NCBI GenBank assembly: GCA_009928265.1
Contig: RFPR01000141.1
Span: forward strand, 1 to 5,281
Source: Pseudomonadota bacterium
GTDB lineage: Bacteria > Verrucomicrobiota > Verrucomicrobiia > Chthoniobacterales > UBA6821
Direction: 5' to 3'
DNA: 5,281 bases
Of this stretch, positions 5,268 to 5,281 are shown in pieces. The translations under genes were made by a program, and so were the position numbers. The notes beneath the pieces are model-generated. The model was given only the letters and a program-made list of their open reading frames with translations. It did no database searches and was not told where the DNA came from. Within the stretch, counting starts at the first letter, position 1, and every line of letters begins with the position of its first letter.

Positions 5268-5281
5268 ATGTGCTGCCCCCC
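5268..5281 (+). CDS. Start of the next gene, cut by the window edge
   Basis: ATG at 5268 follows a good Shine-Dalgarno, and the visible codons read Met-Cys-Cys-Pro. The stop of the previous gene is seven bases upstream, so it belongs to the same transcription unit. Too little is present to assign a product. Its position suggests another virion or tail gene, or the start of the lysis module, by analogy with phage gene order. Confidence 0.6.

Overview
The window looks like part of the tail-tip / minor tail protein region of a siphovirus-type phage or prophage. All supported genes are on the + strand. Sampled 60-base rows outside the anomalous segment are about 58-70% GC. The proteins have the mosaic, lectin-rich architecture typical of phages that infect actinobacteria: jelly-roll modules with an ANPSFE motif, a YFDGDT...YSW cassette, a conserved-looking WVPAG..IVPHWG segment, Gly/Ala-rich linker repeats and a terminal concanavalin-like domain. 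The host group is inferred from this style; no single diagnostic gene is present.

Layout. Bases 2-106 encode about 35 residues that closely resemble the middle of an actinobacterial type I methionine aminopeptidase. This similarity ends abruptly at about base 103-109, where phage-like coding begins in another frame. A first minor tail protein (154-840, probably truncated at its N-terminus by that junction) is followed through a TAATG stop/start overlap by a very large tail protein that starts at 840. Its open frame closes at 4496, but the protein-like sequence leaves that frame at 4253-4256 and continues one frame over to 5260. The two open frames (840-4496 and 4379-5260) are therefore best read as one protein of about 1,473 residues, split by a one-base frame change. 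A Shine-Dalgarno sequence and an ATG at 5268 open the next gene, of which only four full codons are visible.

The large protein is the most interesting part. In order it has an N-terminal tail-protein region, a jelly-roll (CBM4/9-like) module, a short repeat segment with 27-residue spacing, a complete seven-bladed YVTN-type beta-propeller (about 2340-3230), more repeats of the same spacing (including a perfect 30-bp direct repeat), what looks like the C-terminal end of the jelly-roll module, a conserved phage tail segment, another linker repeat, and a concanavalin/LamG-like domain interrupted by a Tyr- and Cys-rich insertion. The propeller differs from its surroundings in base composition (about 49% GC in sampled rows) and in arginine codons (8 of 12 AGA/AGG, against 2 of 30 in the flanks), which suggests a recently acquired domain nested in the repeat array.

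Together these proteins would sit at the distal tail and offer several candidate ligand-binding folds for host-surface recognition. No catalytic depolymerase motif, RNA gene, CRISPR array, integrase or intrinsic terminator was found.
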